Of a DNA stretch of 37,655 nucleotides, positions 1 through 7,402 are shown in pieces. The stretch is from SHLQ01 sp964610745 (GTDB taxonomy: Bacteria; Actinomycetota; Acidimicrobiia; Acidimicrobiales; SHLQ01). A model generated the notes under the pieces. It was given only the letters and a program-made list of their open reading frames with translations, was not told the DNA's origin and made no database searches. The stretch lies in assembly GCA_964610745.1 (NCBI GenBank), contig CAZSYL010000035.1, forward strand, positions 1 to 37,655, in the 5' to 3' direction. Both the position numbers and the translations under genes were made by a program. Position 1 is the stretch's first letter; the number at the start of each line of letters is the position of its first letter.

Positions 1-70
1 CGCCGCATGCGGCGACCACGAACATGAACGAAGCGCTGATCAGCAACGCTCGAAATGGTCGATGTAACAC
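1..70 (-). CDS. Putative lipoprotein, N-terminal fragment (runs off the left edge)
   Basis: Reading leftward from a GTG at 70-68, the first 23 residues form a short basic start, a hydrophobic core and VVAACG, a good lipobox with the lipidated Cys at about residue 22. The likely role is a membrane-anchored exported lipoprotein, but no mature domain is visible, so its function cannot be named. A purine-rich GGGTGA lies about 4 bases before the GTG. It points the same way as rnz and starts 54 bases beyond the rnz stop, so the two could be co-transcribed. The call rests only on the signal peptide; a chance ORF is possible. Confidence 0.5.
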   Translation of the reverse strand, partial: MLHRPFRALLISASFMFVVAACG

Positions 71-124
71 GGTCACCCGCTTCCGATCGGCAAAACCCCG
101 ACCGTGATGAGCTGTCTGTGCTGG

Positions 125-1087
125 TCAGCTAGTGACGCGTTTGAGAATGCCGTCGTGGTCGAGTTCGAAGGATGCGTGATCTTCGGCCATATGGAGCACA
201 CCGCTGTAACGAGCTTCAGCCTCCGCTTTCACATCGTCGACCGATTGACCCGCGCAGCCTGGCGGCCCGTAGCGCGGACTGAAGTGGGTGAGCACCAGAT
301 TGCCGACACCGGCCTGCTCTGCGGCCTTACCCACCCGGGCCGCGGTGCTATGTCCGCGATCATCCGAGAGCTTGGCGAGCACGTCCTCGGTGAACGTTGC
401 CTCGTGCACGAGCACTTGCACCGGCCCGGTTTCTCGAAGCATGCGTTCCGGGTCGCGATTGTCTCCGGCGATGATGACGGTACGCCCCGAACGGTCCGGG
501 CCAACAACGTCGCCCGGCGAAACAACGCCACTAGAACCGTCCACCGCCTCCCCCCGCTGCAGACGCCCAAAGTCGGGACCAGGATGGACGCCAAGTTCGC
601 GAGCGCGCTGAGCATCGAACGCTCCGGGCCGGTCCGCCTCCCGTATCGACCAGCCAAAGCTTGTGACACGGTGATCGAGCGCCACGGCGTCGATCGTCTC
701 GTCATCGGTCTCGACAACGCGGACACCTCGATCTGGCACCTCGTGAAATTCGAGTGGGAAGGTCAGGTGGGTGTCGGACGCGGCGAGCACCGTCATCACC
801 ATCGCTTCGAGTCCTCGAGGTCCGTAGATGTCGAGTGGCCGGGTCCCTCCGCTCATCGATCGGCTACCGAGTAGTCCAAAGAGGCCGAAACAGTGATCGC
901 CATGCAGGTGGCTGATGAAGATCCGCTTCAGTTTCGGCAGCGACAGCGACGTGCTCATCAGCTGATGTTGGGTTGCCTCGCCACAATCGAAAAGGTCCCA
1001 CGAAGAACCCCTCCGGACGGCCAAACCCGTCACGTTTCGTTGTGAAGTAGGGGCACCTGAACTCGTGCCCAGAAACGTAAAGTGCAT
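125..1087 (-). CDS. rnz: Ribonuclease Z (tRNA 3'-processing endonuclease)
   Basis: This cytosolic zinc endonuclease of the metallo-beta-lactamase fold removes 3' trailers from tRNA precursors. The protein has 320 residues, normal for the short bacterial form. Visible motifs are FDCGEATQHQL (33-43), the metal-binding HLHGDH (H60, H62, D64, H65), further ligands H139, D209 (in AGDN) and H268 (in LTHFSPRY), and H246 in the RGHST stretch typical of the family. A -10-like TACCGT ends 6 bases before the ATG, so the mRNA may be leaderless. It is divergent from aconitase. Identification is secure; arylsulfatase-type relatives lack this full motif set. Confidence 0.95.
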   Translation of the reverse strand: MHFTFLGTSSGAPTSQRNVTGLAVRRGSSWDLFDCGEATQHQLMSTSLSLPKLKRIFISHLHGDHCFGLFGLLGSRSMSGGTRPLDIYGPRGLEAMVMTVLAASDTHLTFPLEFHEVPDRGVRVVETDDETIDAVALDHRVTSFGWSIREADRPGAFDAQRARELGVHPGPDFGRLQRGEAVDGSSGVVSPGDVVGPDRSGRTVIIAGDNRDPERMLRETGPVQVLVHEATFTEDVLAKLSDDRGHSTAARVGKAAEQAGVGNLVLTHFSPRYGPPGCAGQSVDDVKAEAEARYSGVLHMAEDHASFELDHDGILKRVTS

Positions 1088-1093
1088 ATGGAG

Positions 1094-1099
1094 ACGGTA
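1094..1099 (-). promoter_or_regulatory. Candidate leaderless -10 element of rnz
   Basis: TACCGT (TANNNT class) on the minus strand ends 6 bases before the rnz ATG, placing the expected transcription start at or within a base or two of the start codon. No convincing -35 is visible. Confidence 0.4.
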
Positions 1100-1160
1100 G
1101 CGGGCGGGTGAACGGGCGCGGAAGGACGGACCATTTCAGATCGTCCATCTTCCATGGCGA

Positions 1161-1166
1161 TAGACT
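1161..1166 (+). promoter_or_regulatory. Candidate -10 element of acn
   Basis: TAGACT lies 41 bases before the acn GTG. Transcription from about 1173 would give a leader of about 35 bases that carries the Shine-Dalgarno AGAGGA at 1196-1201. No clear -35 element was found. Confidence 0.35.
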
Positions 1167-1207
1167 CGGCGTTGGTCTGCCCCAACAGAAAACTCAGAGG
1201 AATTCAC

Positions 1208-3493
1208 GTGGCTGTCTTTGCAAATACTCCGATCGAACTCGTCAACTCGGTCTACAGCACCCTCGACGAGCGTCTGGCCAAAGGACGCGAGCGCCTCGGC
1301 CGCTCACTGACGCTTACCGAGAAGATCCTGATCAACCACCTCGACGACGTCGACAACGGCGGGATGGAACGCGGTGTCTCCTACACCGACCTGCGCCCAG
1401 ATCGTGTTGCCATGCAGGACGCAACCGCCCAGATGGCTTGGCTGCAGTTCATGACCGCCGGCCTCACCGAAACCGCAGTGCCGACGACAACCCACAGTGA
1501 TCACCTCATCCAGGCTCGGGTTGAAGGAAAGACCGACCTCGCTGTCGCGAGAGACACCAACGCCGAGGTGTACCAGTTCCTCGAAGACGTGAGCGCCAAG
1601 TACGGCGGTGGCTTCTGGGCTCCCGGTTCTGGCATCATCCATCAGGTCGTACTAGAGAACTACGCCTTCCCTGGCGGAATGATGCTCGGCACCGACAGCC
1701 ACACACCAAACGCTGGCGGTCTCGCCATGATCGCCGTTGGAGTCGGTGGTGCTGACGCCGTCGACGTGATGACCGGATTCCCGTGGAATGTCCGGTGGCC
1801 AAAGGCCATTGGAGTTCACTTGACCGGCGAGCTCAGTGGCTGGTCGGCACCAAAGGATGTCATCCTCAAGGTCGCCGAGATCCTGACCGTCAAGGGCGGA
1901 ACGGGGGCGATAGTCGAATACTTCGGCCCGGGCGCCGAAAGCCTGTCAGCAACCGGCAAAGCCACGATCTGCAACATGGGTGCTGAGATCGGAGCGACGA
2001 CCTCGCTGTTCGCCTACGACGACGCGACCAGCCGTTACCTCAAAGCGACCGGCCGCGAAGAAATCGACGACGCTGCGCGAAACGTTGCACACCACCTCCG
2101 TGCCGACGACGACGTGTACGCGAACCCTGGCGACTACTTCGACCAGGTCATTGAAATCGACCTCAACACACTTCAGCCCCTGATCAACGGCCCACACACT
2201 CCCGACCTTGCACGTCCACTCAGCAAGCTCGGAGCCGAAGCCGAACTCAACGGCTGGCCCAAGGAGATCTCTGCAGCTCTTGTTGGCTCGTGCACGAACT
2301 CGTCCTACGAAGACATCAGTCGAGCTGCATCGATCGCCCGAGACGCAGCCGCTAAGGGGCTCAAGGCCAAGGTGCCGTTCATGGTCACACCTGGCTCGGA
2401 GGCAACCATGGAGACCATCCAGCGCGACGGTTTCCTGGCGGACCTCGAGGAGATCGGCGCAGTCGTTCTCGCCAACGCATGTGGCCCATGCATTGGCCAG
2501 TGGAAGCGTGATGACCGCGAAGGCCACGTCGGCGAACCGAACAGCATCGTCACCTCCTACAACCGCAACTTCCCAAAGCGCAACGACGGCGACCCAGCAA
2601 CCCTGGCATTTGTCACCTCGCCTGAGACAACGGTTGCGATGGCCCTGGCCGGAACCCTTGACTTCGACCCGAAGACCGACACCCTCACCAACGAAGCTGG
2701 CGAAGAGGTCATGTTGTCGGTGGGTGAAGGAACCGAACTACCGAGCGGAGGCTTTGAAAGTGGTATCTCGATGTTCCTCGCGCCACCGGAGGACCCAACC
2801 GGTGTCATTGTTTCGGTCTCACCCGATTCGGATCGCATCCAGTTGCTCACGCCATTCCCTGAGTGGGACGGCAACGACTACATCGAGCTGCCGATCCTCG
2901 GTAAGGGTGTCGGCAAGGTTACCACCGATCACATTTCGATGGCTGGCCCGTGGCTCAAGTACCGGGGCCATCTCGAGAACATCTCGGGCAACCTGTACCT
3001 CGGTGTCGTCAACGCCTACACCAATGAGCCGGAGTTTGCGGTCGACCCATCAGATGGCGAGACCAAGAGCTACCCCGATATCGCGAAGAGCCTCCACGAG
3101 AAGAACATCAATTGGGTCTTCATCGGCGAAGAAAACGTCGGCGAGGGCTCGAGCCGGGAGCACGCAGCGATGGAGCCACGATTCCGCGGCTGCCACGCCG
3201 TGTTCGCGAAGTCCTTTGCTCGCATCCACGAAACCAATCTGAAGAAGCAAGGCGTTCTCGCTCTGACATTCGCCGACCCATCCTTCTGGGACACGATCGG
3301 GGAAGGAGACACGATCTCGATCACCGGCCTCAGCGAACTCGCACCGGGCAAGCCGGTCGATTGTGTGCTTCACAAGGCAGGAACCGGAGAGCAGGTTCCG
3401 TTCCAGGCCAACCAAACCCTCTCCGAAGACCAGATCGAGTGGTTCCACGCCGGCTCAGCACTCAACCTGATTCGCCAGCGAACCGCCGAATAA
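1208..3493 (+). CDS. acn: Aconitate hydratase, mitochondrial/AcnA-type
   Basis: This TCA-cycle enzyme isomerises citrate to isocitrate in the cytosol with a [4Fe-4S] cluster. The start is the GTG at 1208, because AGAGGA sits 6 bases upstream; an in-frame ATG at 1154 has no such site. That gives 761 residues, usual for the mitochondrial-type subfamily. Visible features are TDSHTPNAGG, cluster cysteine C362 in VGSCTNSSYEDI, C425 and C428 in NACGPCIGQW, and the C-terminal swivel domain with DHISMAGPWLKYRGHL and GEGSSREHAAMEPR. A LysR gene follows 12 bases downstream, and citrate synthase lies 2.5 kb away on the same strand. The identification is secure. Confidence 0.97.
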   Translation: MAVFANTPIELVNSVYSTLDERLAKGRERLGRSLTLTEKILINHLDDVDNGGMERGVSYTDLRPDRVAMQDATAQMAWLQFMTAGLTETAVPTTTHSDHLIQARVEGKTDLAVARDTNAEVYQFLEDVSAKYGGGFWAPGSGIIHQVVLENYAFPGGMMLGTDSHTPNAGGLAMIAVGVGGADAVDVMTGFPWNVRWPKAIGVHLTGELSGWSAPKDVILKVAEILTVKGGTGAIVEYFGPGAESLSATGKATICNMGAEIGATTSLFAYDDATSRYLKATGREEIDDAARNVAHHLRADDDVYANPGDYFDQVIEIDLNTLQPLINGPHTPDLARPLSKLGAEAELNGWPKEISAALVGSCTNSSYEDISRAASIARDAAAKGLKAKVPFMVTPGSEATMETIQRDGFLADLEEIGAVVLANACGPCIGQWKRDDREGHVGEPNSIVTSYNRNFPKRNDGDPATLAFVTSPETTVAMALAGTLDFDPKTDTLTNEAGEEVMLSVGEGTELPSGGFESGISMFLAPPEDPTGVIVSVSPDSDRIQLLTPFPEWDGNDYIELPILGKGVGKVTTDHISMAGPWLKYRGHLENISGNLYLGVVNAYTNEPEFAVDPSDGETKSYPDIAKSLHEKNINWVFIGEENVGEGSSREHAAMEPRFRGCHAVFAKSFARIHETNLKKQGVLALTFADPSFWDTIGEGDTISITGLSELAPGKPVDCVLHKAGTGEQVPFQANQTLSEDQIEWFHAGSALNLIRQRTAE

Positions 3494-3505
3494 GACCGAC
3501 TGGTC

Positions 3506-4438
3506 ATGGACCTCCGCCAACTCAACGCCATCATGGCAGTGTCCGAACACCGCAGCTTTTCTGCTGCGGCTCGGGCGCTGCACACCGTGCAGTCCAATGT
3601 GTCGACTCACGTCGCCCGCCTGGAGCGAGAGCTTGACGCGGTCCTCGTCGATCGACGAACAGGCGAGCTGACTGCAGAAGGTGAAGTCGTTGTGCTGCGT
3701 GCGCTTCGTATCAAGGCCGAACTTCAGGCGATCCCCGCTGATGTGTCAGCCCTTCGAGACGACATCCGAGGAACCGTACGGTTCGGCATCATCGGTACGA
3801 CCGGTCGATGGCTTGTTCCTGCGCTGCTCTCCGCTCTACAGGAGAGCTTCCCGGGGGTTCACCTCGTCGTTGTCGACGCGACCACGACAGGACTACTTCC
3901 CCAGCTCCAGAGCGGCCAGCTCACCATGGCGGTCTTGAACCTGCCGCTGAGTGAACCGGAGCTAACGTCGGAGCCTTTGTTCGATGAAGAACGCATTCTG
4001 ATCGTGCCCAACGATCATGAGCTCGCAAGCCTCGATCGTGTCACGCTGGCCGACCTGGCACGCCATGAGATCGTGTTGCCGCCACCGGGAACCCAGTTCC
4101 GAAACGAGGTCGACGCCGCGGCGGAAGAGCTCGGAATTGAACTGGCCCCAGCCGCTGAGCTCGATGGCATGCGCCTCCTCGCGTCCCTCGCGTTTCAGGG
4201 CTACGCTCCAGCGCTCGTGCCTGCGACAGCTGCACCATATGGCGACGGAGACGGCTGGAAGATCGTCGCAGTGGACGATATGACAACGCGTAGTGTTGGG
4301 TTGGCCTATCGCCGATGGACGACCCTGCCCGCCCCCGCCCGCGCTGTCCAGCAGGTCATTGCTCAGGTTGTCGCCACCGAAGGCGCCCTACAACCCGGCC
4401 TGAACGTCACTGTGGCCGACAATGACGGGGGCAGCTAG
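3506..4438 (+). CDS. LysR-family transcriptional regulator
   Basis: A 310-residue LysR-type DNA-binding regulator. The N-terminal winged helix-turn-helix (about 1-60) reads MDLRQLNAIMAVSEHRSFSA, then AARALHTVQSNVSTHVARLE, the family recognition helix. A substrate-binding domain of the periplasmic-binding fold runs from about residue 90 (RGTVRFGIIGTTGRWLVPAL) to 290. The gene starts 12 bases after the acn stop and precedes a carboxyltransferase gene by 35 bases, so it may be co-transcribed with acn. LysR proteins usually control a neighbour, and a central-carbon or acyl-CoA signal is a reasonable guess. The inducer and target cannot be read from the sequence. Confidence 0.93.
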   Translation: MDLRQLNAIMAVSEHRSFSAAARALHTVQSNVSTHVARLERELDAVLVDRRTGELTAEGEVVVLRALRIKAELQAIPADVSALRDDIRGTVRFGIIGTTGRWLVPALLSALQESFPGVHLVVVDATTTGLLPQLQSGQLTMAVLNLPLSEPELTSEPLFDEERILIVPNDHELASLDRVTLADLARHEIVLPPPGTQFRNEVDAAAEELGIELAPAAELDGMRLLASLAFQGYAPALVPATAAPYGDGDGWKIVAVDDMTTRSVGLAYRRWTTLPAPARAVQQVIAQVVATEGALQPGLNVTVADNDGGS

Positions 4439-4460
4439 GCACTCCGCGTTGGCAAGGTCA

Positions 4461-4466
4461 TAGACT
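4461..4466 (+). promoter_or_regulatory. Candidate leaderless -10 element of the carboxyltransferase gene
   Basis: TAGACT ends 7 bases before the GTG at 4474. Transcription would start at or next to the start codon, giving this gene a promoter separate from acn and the LysR gene. Confidence 0.45.
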
Positions 4467-4473
4467 CGCCGAC

Positions 4474-5820
4474 GTGGCTGTAACCAACCCCTCGTCCGAG
4501 ACAACGACATTGGAAAGCACGCGTTCGATCGAGCGCGGCCCCGATGGTCGTCGTCGTGCCGTCGTCCGGATTCAGGATGGCGAAGAGTCGGCCATCACGA
4601 CCCGCGATGCCGAGCTCATCACACTCGCTGCCGCGAGCGCCCGCGAACAGGGAATACCACTCGTTTGCGAGTTCCGAGCCAACGGTCCAGCAGCCCACGA
4701 AGAGTTGGCGGTCACGTTCGCTGTCGGCGCAGCAGCGCGAGAACTGACAAAGAGCTCGGGCCGGGTCCCACTCGTTGGAGTACTCGATGGTGATGCGGTG
4801 GCCGGACCAGCGTTGTTGCTTGGATTGATGGATCACGTCATCGTGGTCGATCAAAGCCACGCGTTTGTCAGCGGCCCTCAGATGGTGAGTGAGTTCACCG
4901 GGGTCGAGTTCAATCGAACCGAGCTCGGCGGAGCGTCCGTGCTCGCAGCGAGTGCCGGGCTCGCGGCGTTGCCAGCCCCAGACATCGATGCCGCGTACGA
5001 GCTCGTCGACGAATTGCTGGGAGTTCTGCCGGCAAACAACGAGGAACCACCTCCCCTCGCCAACACGCTCGACCCCGTGGACCGACCAGTCCCAGATGCC
5101 GCAGACATCCTGCCCGAAACAGCGACGGGCGCCTATGACGTACGAGACGTCATAGGCGAGGTCGTAGACGACGGATGGTTCCTCGAACTCCGCGCAGGCT
5201 TTGCCACAAACCTGATAACCGGTTTTGCCACCATTGGGGACATGTCGGTCGGAATCGTGGCGAACCAGCCAATGTCCATCGCGGGCACTCTCGATATCCC
5301 GTCCTCGCAGAAGGGCGCCCGCTTCGTAGCGTTCTGTGATGCCTTCAACATCCCGCTCGTGACGTTCGTTGACACCTCTGGTTTTTACCCCGGCAAGGAT
5401 CTCGAATGGCGCGGGATGATTCGGTACGGCGCTCAGCTGGCCTTCGCCTACGCCCGAGCTACCGTTCCTCGAATCAACGTCACGCTCCGCAAGAGTTACG
5501 GCGGCGCGTACATCGTCATGGACTCAAAGAACATGGGCAACGACCTTGCCTACGCTTGGCCAACCGCCGAGATAGCCGTCATGGGTGCCAAAGGTGCGAT
5601 CGAGATTCTCCATCGCGAGGCTGACGAGGCCGAGCGCGCCGAACTTGAGCGATCGTATGAGGAACGGTTGCTCAACCCGTTCGTCGCTGCGCAGCGAGGG
5701 ACCGTCGACGCCGTGATCTCTCCCGAGGACACCCGAAGACACCTTGCGGCGGGTCTTCGTCTACTGTCGTCAAAGCGTGAGGTTTTACCTCGACGCAAGC
5801 ACGACAACACCCCGTTGTAG
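4474..5820 (+). CDS. Acyl-CoA carboxylase carboxyltransferase-like protein with degenerate N-half
   Basis: The protein belongs to the AccD/PccB carboxyltransferase family, which moves CO2 from carboxybiotin to acetyl- or propionyl-CoA. It has 448 residues against about 510-540 usual. The C-terminal crotonase-like half (about 220-448) is very well kept: GIVANQPMSIAGTLDIPSSQ, KGARFVAFCDAFNIPLVTFV, KSYGGAYIVM and AYAWPTAEIAVMGAKGAIEI. The N-half is short and diverged: the usual acyl-CoA-site motif DSGGARIQEG is replaced by RANGPAAHEEL, and the usual GPCAGGAVYSPAL by GDAVAGPALLLGL. The FVSGPQMVSEFTG and ELGGA landmarks remain. No biotin carboxylase or biotin carrier gene is nearby. It could act on an unusual acyl-CoA, or be a non-catalytic partner subunit. 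Confidence 0.85.
   Translation: MAVTNPSSETTTLESTRSIERGPDGRRRAVVRIQDGEESAITTRDAELITLAAASAREQGIPLVCEFRANGPAAHEELAVTFAVGAAARELTKSSGRVPLVGVLDGDAVAGPALLLGLMDHVIVVDQSHAFVSGPQMVSEFTGVEFNRTELGGASVLAASAGLAALPAPDIDAAYELVDELLGVLPANNEEPPPLANTLDPVDRPVPDAADILPETATGAYDVRDVIGEVVDDGWFLELRAGFATNLITGFATIGDMSVGIVANQPMSIAGTLDIPSSQKGARFVAFCDAFNIPLVTFVDTSGFYPGKDLEWRGMIRYGAQLAFAYARATVPRINVTLRKSYGGAYIVMDSKNMGNDLAYAWPTAEIAVMGAKGAIEILHREADEAERAELERSYEERLLNPFVAAQRGTVDAVISPEDTRRHLAAGLRLLSSKREVLPRRKHDNTPL
5131..5157. repeat. 11-bp perfect inverted repeat inside the carboxyltransferase gene
   Basis: GCCTATGACGT at 5131-5141 and its exact complement at 5147-5157 are separated by 5 bases. It lies in the codons for AYDVRDVIG at the junction of the two carboxyltransferase halves. 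This peptide is conserved in the family, so the palindrome may be incidental to codon choice. Confidence 0.6.
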
Positions 5821-5836
5821 CGTCCGCACAGGACGC
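5820..5836 (+). other. Small hairpin at the carboxyltransferase stop codon
   Basis: GCGTCC and GGACGC flank a 5-base loop right at the end of the gene. There is no T-run after it, so it is at best a weak or factor-assisted terminator, or a 3'-end stabiliser. Confidence 0.25.
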
Positions 5837-5940
5837 GACGAGACCTGCCGTTCCACGTAAGGGCTCGAGCTGGGTCTGTCGGACTACAGACATCGATCAG
5901 GGTTCACCGCATGTTCCGCAACGAACGACCGGCTGGACCG

Positions 5941-5946
5941 TATATT
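5941..5946 (+). promoter_or_regulatory. Possible -10 element of gltA
   Basis: TATATT in a short AT-rich patch (TATATTTAAA) within the 199-base gap before gltA. It would give a leader of about 67 bases. The base 17 positions upstream shows no -35 match, so the call is tentative. Nothing else is evident in this gap. Confidence 0.35.
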
Positions 5947-6019
5947 TAAAGAGAGCGCTTCCAGCCCCAGCGGTGCAGCGCATGCCACCTTTCCACCACA
6001 CCCACTTTTGGAGCACTCC

Positions 6020-7288
6020 GTGAGCGAGACCATCACCATCACCGACAACCGCACTGGCGAGTCGGTCGAAGTTCCGATCGTGAATGGAGGTGTGGATGCC
6101 AACGAGTGGAAGAAGCTGTTACCTGGGGTTTGGTTTCTCGATCCGGCATTCGGAACCACCGCGAGCACGACGTCGGCGATCACCTACCTCGATGGTGGCG
6201 CAGGCCAGCTCGAATACCGCGGCTATCCAATCGACCAACTCGCCGAGAAGTCATCACATCTCGAGGTGTCTTATCTCCTGTTGAACGGCGAGCTCCCCAC
6301 CGCGAGCGAACTCGACAATTGGACCAACGAAGTTACGCATCACACGTATCTGCACGAGAACTTTCGCCGACACATCCACGATGCCTTTCACTACGACGCA
6401 CACCCGATGGGCCTGCTGACCTCGAGCGTCGCGGGACTCTCGACCTTCTACCCCGATTCGAAGGACATCGAGGACCCACAGCAGCGGATGAAACAGATCA
6501 CTCGTCTCGTCGCAAAGATGCCCACGCTCGCTGCTGCTGCATACCGCTTCAGCCTCGGACTGCCGTTCGTCTTTCCTCGAAACGACCTCGACTACGCCTC
6601 CAACTTCCTGTCGATGATGTTCTCGATCGCCGAGGACGACTACGAGCCTGATCCGGTGCTTAAACGGGCGATGGAGATTCTCTTCATCCTCCACGCTGAC
6701 CACGAACAGAACTGTTCGACAACAACCGCTCGCGTCGTCGGCTCCTCACACGCGGACCCATATGTTTCGATCGCTTCGGCCTGTGCAGCGCTGTACGGCC
6801 CGAGGCACGGTGGAGCAAATGAAGCCGTGCTCCGAATGCTCGCTGAGATTGGTTCATACGAGAACGTCCCTGCCTACATGGAACGGGTAAAGGGCGGCGA
6901 AGAACGCCTCATGGGCTTTGGTCACCGCGTGTACAAGAACTACGACCCTCGGGCCAAGATCATCAAGGAAGCCGCGCACGACGTCTTTGAGGTCACGGGC
7001 AAGAACCCACTGCTCGACATTGCGCTCAAGCTCGAAGAAGTTGCGCTTGCCGATCCGTACTTCATCGACCGCAAGCTGTACCCGAACGTCGACTTCTACT
7101 CAGGCCTCATCTACCAGTCGATGGGCTTCCCAACCGAAATGTTCACCGTCTTGTTCGCCATCCCAAGGACTGTTGGATGGTTGGCTCACTGGCAGGAAAT
7201 GCTTGAACAGAACAGCCGCATTGCGCGTCCACGCCAGGTGTACACCGGTGCCGCCACCCGCGATTACGTACCGATGGGCGACCGCTAA
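6020..7288 (+). CDS. gltA: Citrate synthase
   Basis: This enzyme condenses oxaloacetate and acetyl-CoA to citrate, the entry step of the TCA cycle, in the cytosol. The GTG at 6020 is chosen because GGAG at 6010-6013 is a well-placed ribosome site; a TTG four codons earlier overlaps that site. The product has 422 residues, as expected for type II (GltA) enzymes. The catalytic triad is visible: H263 in GPRHGGANEA, H302 in GFGHRVYKNYDPRA and D358 in VDFYSG, with HADHEQNCSTTTARVVGSSH before them. The N-terminal beta-rich domain (TITDNRTGESVEVPIV) is the GltA type. Aconitase lies upstream on the same strand, so two consecutive TCA steps are linked. Confidence 0.97.
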   Translation: MSETITITDNRTGESVEVPIVNGGVDANEWKKLLPGVWFLDPAFGTTASTTSAITYLDGGAGQLEYRGYPIDQLAEKSSHLEVSYLLLNGELPTASELDNWTNEVTHHTYLHENFRRHIHDAFHYDAHPMGLLTSSVAGLSTFYPDSKDIEDPQQRMKQITRLVAKMPTLAAAAYRFSLGLPFVFPRNDLDYASNFLSMMFSIAEDDYEPDPVLKRAMEILFILHADHEQNCSTTTARVVGSSHADPYVSIASACAALYGPRHGGANEAVLRMLAEIGSYENVPAYMERVKGGEERLMGFGHRVYKNYDPRAKIIKEAAHDVFEVTGKNPLLDIALKLEEVALADPYFIDRKLYPNVDFYSGLIYQSMGFPTEMFTVLFAIPRTVGWLAHWQEMLEQNSRIARPRQVYTGAATRDYVPMGDR

Positions 7289-7354
7289 AGCAAGCGGGCT
7301 GCTACAGACCAGCGTATTTTCGCCGGCTTACTGAGTCGAGCGCGTCCTGGGGTT

Positions 7355-7391
7355 CTAGGCCGATCTGACCAGCGGTGCCTGTTCGGCCTAG
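7355..7391. repeat. 9-bp perfect inverted repeat before the subtilase gene
   Basis: CTAGGCCGA (7355-7363) and its exact complement (7383-7391) enclose 19 bases. The right arm overlaps the candidate -10 TAGTGT (7389-7394), so the repeat could be an operator; it could also be the end of the gltA transcript, though it lacks a T-run. Confidence 0.45.
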
Positions 7392-7394
7392 TGT
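7389..7394 (+). promoter_or_regulatory. Candidate leaderless promoter of the subtilase gene
   Basis: TAGTGT ends 8 bases before the ATG at 7403. CTGACC at 7365-7370 is a fair -35 with an 18-base spacer. Transcription would start at about the ATG. Confidence 0.45.
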
Positions 7395-7402
7395 TGAGCC
7401 AT

